This document shows positions 24,886-32,110 of a stretch of 64,000 nt of DNA, piece after piece. The notes under the pieces were generated by a model. That model was not told the DNA's origin. It ran no database searches and saw only the letters and a list, made by a program, of their open reading frames with translations. This stretch comes from Pseudoduganella albidiflava (GTDB taxonomy: Bacteria > Pseudomonadota > Gammaproteobacteria > Burkholderiales > Burkholderiaceae_D): positions 6,014,001 through 6,078,000 of the forward strand of contig NZ_CP036401.1 in assembly GCF_004322755.1 (NCBI RefSeq), read 5' to 3'. Both the position numbers and the translations under genes were made by a program. Position 1 is the stretch's first letter. The number at the start of each line of letters is the position of its first letter.

Positions 24886-26229
24886 ATGAAATACGCATCC
24901 GTACACCAGTTCCTGCAGCACGTCGCCGACCGCAATCCTGGCCAGCCTGAATTCCTGCAGGCCGTTACCGAAGTGATGGAAAGCCTGTGGCCCTTCATCG
25001 AAGCACACCCGAAATATGCCGAGCAGGGTTTGCTGGACCGCCTGGTCGAACCCGAGCGGGTCGTGATGTTCCGCGTCTCCTGGGTCGACGACCATGGCCA
25101 GGTGCAGGTCAATCGCGGCTACCGCATCCAGCACAGCATGGCCATCGGCCCGTACAAAGGTGGCCTGCGCTTCCACCCGTCGGTCACCCTGTCCGTGCTG
25201 AAGTTCCTGGCCTTCGAGCAGACCTTCAAGAATGCGCTGACGACGCTGCCGATGGGCGGCGGCAAGGGCGGCTCCGACTTCGACCCGAAAGGCAAGAGCC
25301 CCGGTGAGGTGATGCGCTTCTGCCAGGCCTTCGTGAGCGAACTGTTCCGCCACGTGGGCTCGGACACCGACGTTCCCGCCGGCGACATCGGCGTGGGCGG
25401 CCGCGAAGTCGGCTACATGGCCGGCATGATGAAAAAGCTCAGCAACCGCGCCGACTGCGTGTTCACCGGCAAGGGCCTGAGCTTCGGCGGCTCGCTGATC
25501 CGCCCGGAGGCGACCGGCTACGGCACGGTCTACTTCGCGGACGAGATGCTGAAAACGCGCGGCCGTTCCTTCGAAGGCTTGCGGGTCAGCGTCTCCGGCT
25601 CGGGCAACGTGGCGCAATACGCGGTGGAAAAGGCGATGGAGCTGGGCGCCAGGGTCATCACCGTATCGGATTCGAGCGGCACCGTGATCGACGAGGAAGG
25701 CTTCACGCCTGAAAAGCTGGCGATCCTGATGGAAGTGAAGAACCATCACTATGGCCGCGTCAGCGACTACGCGGAACGCACCGGCAGCCGCTTCGAAGCG
25801 GGCGTACGGCCATGGCACATCCCGGTGGACGTCGCCCTCCCCTGCGCGACGCAGAACGAACTGGATGCGGACGATGCCGCCACGCTGATCCGGAACTGCG
25901 TGCTGTGCGTGGCGGAAGGCGCCAACATGCCTTCCACCATCGAGGCGGCGAAAGCCTTCGAGGCCGCCGGCGTACTGTATGCGCCGGGCAAGGCCAGCAA
26001 TGCCGGCGGCGTCGCCACGTCCGGACTGGAAATGAGCCAGAACGCCGAGCGCATCAGCTGGCCGCGCGAGGAAGTGGATGGCCGCCTGCTGCAGATCATG
26101 CAGGGCATCCACGCGGCCTGCCTGAAGTACGGCGCCCGGCCGGACGGCAGCGTCAGCTACGTGGATGGCGCGAACATCGCGGGCTTCGTCAAGGTAGCCG
26201 ATGCGATGCTGGCGCAAGGCGTGATCTGA
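24886..26229 (+). CDS. gdhA: Glutamate dehydrogenase (NADP-type)
   Basis: This 447-residue hexameric-type enzyme makes glutamate from 2-oxoglutarate and ammonium. Substrate-domain motifs are VNRGYRIQHSMAIGPYKGG, LRFHPSV and LPMGGGKGGSDFDPKGKS with the catalytic lysines. DVPAGDIGVGGREVGYM follows, and the Rossmann motif is VSGSGNVAQYAVEKA. Length and motifs fit the NADP-dependent assimilatory enzyme. I chose ATG at 24886 (MKYASVHQF), which matches family starts; the frame is open to 24793. It ends before a strong terminator. Confidence 0.96.
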   Translation: MKYASVHQFLQHVADRNPGQPEFLQAVTEVMESLWPFIEAHPKYAEQGLLDRLVEPERVVMFRVSWVDDHGQVQVNRGYRIQHSMAIGPYKGGLRFHPSVTLSVLKFLAFEQTFKNALTTLPMGGGKGGSDFDPKGKSPGEVMRFCQAFVSELFRHVGSDTDVPAGDIGVGGREVGYMAGMMKKLSNRADCVFTGKGLSFGGSLIRPEATGYGTVYFADEMLKTRGRSFEGLRVSVSGSGNVAQYAVEKAMELGARVITVSDSSGTVIDEEGFTPEKLAILMEVKNHHYGRVSDYAERTGSRFEAGVRPWHIPVDVALPCATQNELDADDAATLIRNCVLCVAEGANMPSTIEAAKAFEAAGVLYAPGKASNAGGVATSGLEMSQNAERISWPREEVDGRLLQIMQGIHAACLKYGARPDGSVSYVDGANIAGFVKVADAMLAQGVI

Positions 26230-26283
26230 GCGACGCGGTAATCAGGGGTTGAACATCACCTGCTACTAACCCCTTACATACAC

Positions 26284-26310
26284 ACGCTACCCTCGGGTAG
26301 CGTTTTTTTT
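26284..26310 (+). terminator. Rho-independent terminator of gdhA
   Basis: ACGCTACCC and GGGTAGCGT pair around TC and are followed by eight T. It marks the left border of the AT-rich patch. Confidence 0.93.
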
Positions 26311-26706
26311 GTTAATCTCGATATCGCCGCAAGCGCATGCATCTTGCGCAATCAAGCTATTGCAATTAAAAATACAGATGCCTAAATTAGGTACCGCCGA
26401 CAAACCAACCGCAACGTACTTGCTACTAATTTGCAAGTAAAAAATCGTCTTGGCAGCCCATCTTGAAAGTTACGATAGACAAATATTACTGCAAACATGC
26501 GTACGGATCGATAGCGACGCGCATGTACCAAACGTGTAAAACGAAAATTGCCGCAATATCGAACCTAAAGCTCTAGCAAGTCTATCAGATAATAGCAGCG
26601 ACCAAATTAAGCTCGCCTTATATCAGTAGCAGCACCGGATAAGCTCATGAAAGAATTGATTCGTATAGTTTGAACATGCATTTCGCAACCTTGCCACCAA
26701 AGAAAA
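26311..26706. other. AT-rich intergenic patch, no gene seen
   Basis: About 400 bases, far richer in A and T than the rest of the window, separate the gdhA terminator from the nuclease-like gene. I see no open frame of useful length, no tRNA, no clear att-like direct repeat and no convincing promoter hexamer pair, although the composition alone could support transcription. Confidence 0.6.
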
Positions 26707-27669
26707 ATGCCGAAAATTATAAGCTCGAGAATACCAGCTCCCAAATCCTGGGACGAGTTTGAGGACATTACGTTATCAGCCTCCAAGCTTCGCTGGGGAC
26801 ATTCCGCTTTTTTCCGACATGGACGCCCCGGTCAACAGCAGCATGGCGTGGATATCTTTGGTGAGGATGAAATGCACAGGACAATCGGAATCCAGTGCAA
26901 GAATACTATGGCTACTCTGTCAGAGAAAACATTATTGACAGAGATAGAAAACGCAGAAACTTTTTATCCTCCACTCACGGCTCTGTACATTGCCACTTCC
27001 ACTGACCGAGACAGCAAACTACAGGAGCGCGCACGGATCATCTCATTCGAACGAATATCCCAGAAGAAATTCCCCGTACATATACTTTTCTGGAATGATG
27101 TCACAGGAGATTTAGCCAAAAACGAAGTCGAATTCATGAAGTACTTTGGAGACTTCTTCGTTCACACAGAGAAAAATGTAGCCGGCGATGACAATGATCG
27201 GCGTACATTTTCAGTTGATGAGATGGACATTAAAAGACACTCAGCCTTTTCAGGAAAAAGCATTTCGCGACAGAAACTTCTAAATTGGGGATTCATAATT
27301 TCTGTTATAGGCTTGCTAGGAATGCTCCTGATATTCGCTAGAATTTTTGGCCCTAATTCTGGAAATTGGGCGCCACTTGCCATGCTTTTCTGCGGACTTG
27401 GGCTAACCATAGTTATGTTAGCCCAAGCTCTAGCAAGGAGGAAATTCGAGTATTTCCTCAAAGGAAATTACTATCTAGAAGCAAGCGCATCTGATCGAAT
27501 TTATCTCAACAGACTCACTGCTACCTGTCCATGGTGCGCATCTCATATGGGCTTAAGCCATTTAGGACCAAAGAACGGAGTGAAGGAAGATATTTTCGTT
27601 TGCGAAAAGAATCCTCGTCAGCATAAAATTCTCCTCGACTTTACATTGCTTCCAGAAATGACGGACTGA
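26707..27669 (+). CDS. Membrane-tethered PD-(D/E)XK nuclease-like protein (probable defence protein)
   Basis: The 320-residue protein has three parts. Residues 1-155 look like a restriction-endonuclease-like domain: PKSWDEFEDITL (Glu19), then QQQHGVDIFG (Asp49) and IGIQCKNT (Gln63, Lys65), the D-x(n)-Q/E-x-K order of PD-(D/E)XK enzymes. The QHGVDIFG...IQCK arrangement resembles Mrr-like domains fused to antiphage NTPases. Two membrane helices follow at about 194-214 and 222-243. The C-terminus holds CPWC (274-277), Cys299 and His306, a possible zinc ribbon. Codons such as AGA, ATA and TTA are frequent, unlike neighbours, a sign of transfer. There is no partner gene beside it and no strong ribosome site. 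Confidence 0.7.
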   Translation: MPKIISSRIPAPKSWDEFEDITLSASKLRWGHSAFFRHGRPGQQQHGVDIFGEDEMHRTIGIQCKNTMATLSEKTLLTEIENAETFYPPLTALYIATSTDRDSKLQERARIISFERISQKKFPVHILFWNDVTGDLAKNEVEFMKYFGDFFVHTEKNVAGDDNDRRTFSVDEMDIKRHSAFSGKSISRQKLLNWGFIISVIGLLGMLLIFARIFGPNSGNWAPLAMLFCGLGLTIVMLAQALARRKFEYFLKGNYYLEASASDRIYLNRLTATCPWCASHMGLSHLGPKNGVKEDIFVCEKNPRQHKILLDFTLLPEMTD

Positions 27670-27725
27670 ACAAGGAACGGTGATACAGGAGGAATCGATA
27701 ATGATGCTCCACGTATAAAGTTTCC

Positions 27726-28154
27726 CTACGTTTGCTTTCCGCCGCCGGTCAGCGACGTCCCGTGGCCGGACGAAGTACCCGTGCCGGTCCGCGTATCGGC
27801 GGCGCTGGCCGCCTCGCCCAGGCCGGTGCCGCCGGCCGCCGCCGAATCGGTCGCGGGGCGCATCCGGTCCGTGGACACCGTGCCGCCCGGCGTTCCGGGC
27901 ATGCCGGTCGCATCGACACCGTCATCGCGCAAGCCCTTGCCGCCGGGGCCGGTGTTACCCGACTGCCTGGCCGCCGCGGAAGCATCGGTGCCGCCGGCGG
28001 CGCCCACCACTTCCGCGCCCGTCGGTGCCGGTGCCGGCTGGGCCGGCACCGGCCGGGCGCCCTGCTCGGCCAGCGTATCCTGGTTGGTGGCGCGCTGTGC
28101 ATTGCCGGCACCCTGGCCGCCCTGGTTCTGCAGATCCTTCTGTTCGTTTGCCAT
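27726..28154 (-). CDS. Low-complexity Gly/Ala-rich small protein
   Basis: The 142-residue protein, MANEQKDLQNQGGQGAGNAQ onward, is almost entirely Gly, Ala, Thr, Pro and Asp, with no hydrophobic helix and no signal peptide, so it is probably disordered and soluble. ATG at 28154 has a strong AGGAGG seven bases upstream, which argues that it is real; the frame open to 28253 has none. No family is recognised. It is divergent from the host-attachment gene and may be a stress or desiccation-type hydrophilic protein, but that is a guess. Confidence 0.65.
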   Translation of the reverse strand: MANEQKDLQNQGGQGAGNAQRATNQDTLAEQGARPVPAQPAPAPTGAEVVGAAGGTDASAAARQSGNTGPGGKGLRDDGVDATGMPGTPGGTVSTDRMRPATDSAAAGGTGLGEAASAADTRTGTGTSSGHGTSLTGGGKQT

Positions 28155-28455
28155 GATGTCCTCCTGTCCGTTTGAAACCGGCCCATTGTGCGCAAGTCGC
28201 GCGCCGGCGCGCGCACGGTAGGCTGGCGTGCCACCAGCCCGGCTGTTTCCCAAGGGATTTGCGCCCCGCCGCGTTGGTGCGCCGGGGTTCCGGCGCCGGG
28301 GCTATACTGGGCTCGCCATGACCGGCATGCGGATGGCAGCCGGCGTTCCTGGCCCGCGCGGCGGGCATGCGGACTTCATGGCACTGCGCTTGTTTCCGGC
28401 GGTGCCTCATCGCCGAAACATACTATTCACGATCACATACCGAGACAGGAATAGC
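28155..28455. other. 301-base divergent intergenic region
   Basis: This is the upstream region shared by the low-complexity gene (minus) and the host-attachment gene (plus). It contains GC palindromes such as GCGCGCCGGCGCGC near 28199 and a TATACT near 28303, but no promoter pair I would defend and no further gene. Confidence 0.5.
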
Positions 28456-28965
28456 ATGAAACCAACCTGGATTATCACGGCCAATGCGGGCCGGGCAAGG
28501 ATCTTCGAGGAGTCCGCGCTGACCGAACCCCTGCAGGAAATCGAAGACATGGTCAGTCCCGGCGCAAAGCAGAGCATCTCCGACGTCGTCACCGACCAGG
28601 CCGGCCCCACGGCCGCCGCGAAGAGCAGCCACAACATCGGCAGCGGCAACCAGGCCCCCGGCATCGCGCACAATGCCAATTCCGGCGCGCCGAACAAGCA
28701 ATACCAGCCAGCCGTCACGCCTAACGAGGCCGAGGCGGTAAGGTTCGCCAAGGATATTTCCTCCTACCTGAGCAAGGCACACCAGGAAGGCCGTTTCGCC
28801 CACCTGGTCATTTCCGCCTCGCCACAGTTCCTGGGCACGCTGCGCACGGTCATCGATCCGCAGTTGAAAGACCTGATCAAGACCGAGTTCAACAAGGACT
28901 ACACGCACTTCAACGGCCCGCAACTGCGCGAGCAACTGCAGGCGCTGAAGGACAAGCAGGAATAA
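28456..28965 (+). CDS. Host-attachment (Host_attach/baeRF-type) family protein
   Basis: The 169-residue protein begins MKPTWIITANAGRARIFEES, the hallmark of the family named after Agrobacterium attachment mutants. A low-complexity middle with Asn, Gly and Ala (about 45-85) is followed by a C-terminal half with EAVRFAKDISSYLSKAHQEG, LVISASPQFLGTLR and KTEFNKDYTHF. Comparative work has related these proteins to eRF1/RNase-E-like release-factor folds; actual function is not established. ATG at 28456 with CAGGA upstream is chosen; the longer frame has no signal. Confidence 0.85.
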   Translation: MKPTWIITANAGRARIFEESALTEPLQEIEDMVSPGAKQSISDVVTDQAGPTAAAKSSHNIGSGNQAPGIAHNANSGAPNKQYQPAVTPNEAEAVRFAKDISSYLSKAHQEGRFAHLVISASPQFLGTLRTVIDPQLKDLIKTEFNKDYTHFNGPQLREQLQALKDKQE

Positions 28966-29194
28966 CGCAGGCGTCGTTCCCTGCGCACCGGGCGCCATCC
29001 GATCCGGGTGCCACGGTGCGCTCGCGCATCTGGCCCGGCCGTGCCGAACCGCCTGGCGCCGCAGTGGCCGCCGCCCTTCCGGCAGCAAAGCTGCCCACCA
29101 GCCCCGCCACGGCACGCTACCCAACCGCTCCTCCCGCATTGCCCGGCCATGTCATCCAGCTATCGAAAGTCATGACAAAGAGTAGCTGGCGACA

Positions 29195-29220
29195 GCGCTA
29201 TATACTCATGTATATTGCGC
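29195..29220. promoter_or_regulatory. ModE-like operator upstream of modA
   Basis: GCGCTATATAC (29195-29205) and GTATATTGCGC (29210-29220) form an inverted repeat with one mismatch around TCAT, 25 bases before the modA ATG. The CGCTATATA...TATATTGCG layout is like the known ModE box, at which molybdate-bound ModE represses mod genes. No modE gene is in the window. Confidence 0.65.
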
Positions 29221-29244
29221 TTTCACGACAACCCTGGAGCGACG

Positions 29245-29979
29245 ATGCGAAACAAATTTCTTGCCGCCGTGCTTGCGGCGGCCATTCCGATGGTAGCCGG
29301 CGCCGCCGACGTCACCGTGTCCGCGGCGGCCAGCCTGACCAATGCGTTCAAGGAGCTGGCGCAATCGTTCGAAGTGGCCCACCCGGGCAACCGGGTGCTG
29401 CTGAACTTCGCCGCTTCCGACCCGCTCGTGCAACAGATCGCCAAAGGCGCGCCGGTGGACGTGTTCGCCTCCGCCGACCAGGAAGCGATGGACAAGGCGG
29501 AAAACCTGAAACTGCTCGCGCCCGGCACACGGCGCGATTTCGCCAGCAATACGGTGGTGCTCGTCGTGCCGCTGGACAGCAGGATCACGTCACTGGCCGA
29601 CCTGGCCGGTGCACGGCGCCTGACCACCGGCAATCCGGCCAGCGTGCCGATCGGCCGCTATTCGCGGGAAGCGCTGAGCAAAGCGAACCTGTGGCAGGGC
29701 CTGGAACCGAAATTCGTCTTCGCCACCTCGGTTCGCCAGAGCCTCGACTACGTGGCGCGCGGCGAAGTCGATGCGGGCTTCGTCTACGCCACCGACGTGC
29801 TGGCGCAGAAGGACAAGGTCAAAGCCGTCGCCACGATTCCAACCGCCACGCCGGTGCGCTATCCGATCGCCGTCGTCGCCAATGCGCCGCAGCCGGCACT
29901 GGCGCGCCAGTTCGCCGGCTACGTTGCCTCCGGAACGGGCCAGGCGATCCTGGCGAAGCACGGCTTCGGCAAGCCGTGA
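29245..29979 (+). CDS. modA: Molybdate ABC transporter substrate-binding protein
   Basis: The 244-residue periplasmic protein has the signal peptide MRNKFLAAVLAAAIPMVAGA. The ModA fold follows with TVSAAASLTNAFKELAQ (oxyanion-contact Ser residues), FNFAASDPLVQQI-type second lobe, GAPVDVFASADQEAMDKA and RGEVDAGFVYATDV. It binds molybdate or tungstate for ModBC. Those partners are absent here: the next gene is convergent only 7 bases away. So modA is detached from its operon, or the transporter is elsewhere. GGAG lies upstream of ATG 29245, and the ModE-like site overlaps the likely promoter. It may supply molybdenum for the iorAB enzyme. Confidence 0.93.
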   Translation: MRNKFLAAVLAAAIPMVAGAADVTVSAAASLTNAFKELAQSFEVAHPGNRVLLNFAASDPLVQQIAKGAPVDVFASADQEAMDKAENLKLLAPGTRRDFASNTVVLVVPLDSRITSLADLAGARRLTTGNPASVPIGRYSREALSKANLWQGLEPKFVFATSVRQSLDYVARGEVDAGFVYATDVLAQKDKVKAVATIPTATPVRYPIAVVANAPQPALARQFAGYVASGTGQAILAKHGFGKP

Positions 29980-29986
29980 CGCCCGG

Positions 29987-31981
29987 CTATTTCCCTTGCG
30001 GCAGCCGGTACGATCCCTCCCGGTACATCAGCGACGGCAGCATCACGTGGGCCATCGCGCGCCGCACCTGGGCCGCCGTCGGCGTGCCGGCCGCATCGTT
30101 GTCGAACGCACCGGTCGCGGTATCGTAGCGGCCCAGCAGCGGGCTGCCGGACGGCCGCAGGATCGTGGCGGTGCCGTCTTCCAGGTAGGCGAAGTAGTTA
30201 TCGAACTGCAGCAGCGCGCGGCCCGGGGAGGTGCTGTCGCGCACCAGGTCGCGGCCGATCATCGGGTGTTCGCTGGCCACGCCCATCAGCGACAGCAGCG
30301 TCGGCGCCAGGTCGATCTGGCTGGCCATCGTGGCGATGCGCTTCGGCGCGATATCCGCACCGAGGATCAGGCCGGGGATGTGGAATTTCTTCACCGGCAC
30401 GAGGGCGTTGCCGTACACGCGGTTGTCGTGGTCGGCCACGATCAGGAACACCGTGTCCTTCCAGTAGTCTTCCCGTTTCGCCGCCGCGATGAATTTGCCG
30501 AGTGCGAAGTCGGCGTACTTGACGGCGTTGTTCACCGTCTGCTTGTCCGCGTCGTGCAGCGCGATTTTCCCGTCCGGGAATTCGAACGGTTCATGGTTCG
30601 ATGACGTGAAGATCAGGCTGAAGAACGGCTTGCCTTCCCGGTGCAGCGCCTTCAGCCGCTCCAGCGACTTGTCGAACAGGTCTTCGTCCGAGGCGCCCCA
30701 GCTACCCGTGAACACCGGCTTCATCTGCTTGCGGTCGACGATCTTCTGGAAGCCGTTGCCGGTGAAGAAGCTGCGCATATTGTCGAAGTGGGCCTCGCCG
30801 CCGTACACGAATTCCGTGTGGTAGCCCTGCTGCCCCAGCCCGGCCGCCAGCGTATAGAAATTGGTCTGCGACAGCGACAGCTTGACCACGCTGCGCGCCG
30901 GCGTGGGCGCATAGCCCGCCACCACCGCCTCGATGCCGCGTACCGACCGGGTGCCGGTCGCATACAGCTGCTCGAACCACCAGCCCTCGTGCTTCAGCTT
31001 TTCCAGTTCCGGCGTCAGCGGCAAACCGCCCAGCGATTGCACGAACGTCGCGCCCAGGCTTTCCTCCAGCACGATCACCAGGTTGAGCGGCCGCTCGCGC
31101 CGGATCGCCGGCTCCTGCACATGCAGCGTGGGCATCGCCGGATCCGTGAAGCGGAGATCGCGCAGCCATGGCGCAGCCTTCACCTCGGCCACCACGCGCG
31201 CCCGGTCCATCTCGCCATAGATCGCCGACGAGGTCTTTTCTTCCAGCATCGAGGCCACGCCTTCGAGCATCGACCAGGGTGAATTGATGATCAGCGAATT
31301 GACCATGGCATCGCTGGTCAGCGCGAACAGGGCCGCGTTGGCCGGGCGGTGGGCAGTCGTCGAGCGGATCTGCATGACGACCGCCAGGCAGATCAGCGGC
31401 CAGGTGAGCAGCAGTTTTCGCGCCGGCCACATCGTCACGCGTGTCGCTCCGGCGCGCAGCAGGCGGTGGATGGCCACGCCCAGCAGCACTGTGCCGGCCA
31501 GCCCGAGCAGCACGGCGGCACGAAAGCCGTGCCACAGCGTGGCGCACACTTCGACCGGGTCCGACAGGTACTCGACGAACAGGCGGTTCGGCCGCACGTC
31601 GTACTGCATCACGAACTGCGGCGTGGAAAACTCCATGAACACGACGAACACCAGCGCGGCCGTGGCCCACGCCAGCGTGAATCCACGCCACAGCGTGGCC
31701 AGCCGGCGATAGGCCAGCAATGGTGCCAGCAGCAGCGGCACGGCCAGCAGGTAGCCGAGCAGGATCAGGTCGGCACGCACGCCCTGCACCAGCATCTGCA
31801 CCGGAATACCTTCGGCCGCCACGCGCTGCCACTGCCACGCCATCAGTCCCATGCGCGACAGCGACAGCACGGCCAGGCCGATCAGCAGCATGCGCAGCAG
31901 GATGGCATAGGGGCCGGCCCAGGACACACGCTCCAGCGGCCGGGTAGCCAGCTCATGCAGGATTGGATTCTTTCTAAACAT
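29987..31981 (-). CDS. LtaS-type membrane sulfatase-fold transferase
   Basis: The 664-residue protein has about five membrane helices in residues 25-225 and a large periplasmic alkaline-phosphatase-fold domain after about 300. Seen: NLVIVLEESLGATFV (metal-binding Glu), the nucleophile region YATGTRSVRGIEAVV, LIFTSSNHEPFEFP and FLIVADHDNRVYG. The family includes lipoteichoic acid synthases and, in Gram-negatives, phosphoglycerol transferases that decorate osmoregulated glucans; that role is more likely here. I chose ATG 31981 because GCAGGAAAA precedes it; an upstream ATG at 32020 is possible. Confidence 0.87.
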   Translation of the reverse strand: MFRKNPILHELATRPLERVSWAGPYAILLRMLLIGLAVLSLSRMGLMAWQWQRVAAEGIPVQMLVQGVRADLILLGYLLAVPLLLAPLLAYRRLATLWRGFTLAWATAALVFVVFMEFSTPQFVMQYDVRPNRLFVEYLSDPVEVCATLWHGFRAAVLLGLAGTVLLGVAIHRLLRAGATRVTMWPARKLLLTWPLICLAVVMQIRSTTAHRPANAALFALTSDAMVNSLIINSPWSMLEGVASMLEEKTSSAIYGEMDRARVVAEVKAAPWLRDLRFTDPAMPTLHVQEPAIRRERPLNLVIVLEESLGATFVQSLGGLPLTPELEKLKHEGWWFEQLYATGTRSVRGIEAVVAGYAPTPARSVVKLSLSQTNFYTLAAGLGQQGYHTEFVYGGEAHFDNMRSFFTGNGFQKIVDRKQMKPVFTGSWGASDEDLFDKSLERLKALHREGKPFFSLIFTSSNHEPFEFPDGKIALHDADKQTVNNAVKYADFALGKFIAAAKREDYWKDTVFLIVADHDNRVYGNALVPVKKFHIPGLILGADIAPKRIATMASQIDLAPTLLSLMGVASEHPMIGRDLVRDSTSPGRALLQFDNYFAYLEDGTATILRPSGSPLLGRYDTATGAFDNDAAGTPTAAQVRRAMAHVMLPSLMYREGSYRLPQGK

Positions 31982-32110
31982 CGTTTTTTCCTGCAAGAAT
32001 TTTTCGCGGCGATCGGCCATTCTACGCTCATGGCTGAGCTCCTTTCAATCGAAAAGTTCCTCCATTTTCATAATGGCTGAGCGGGCAAAGTTCTTGCATA
32101 TCAGATAGTT

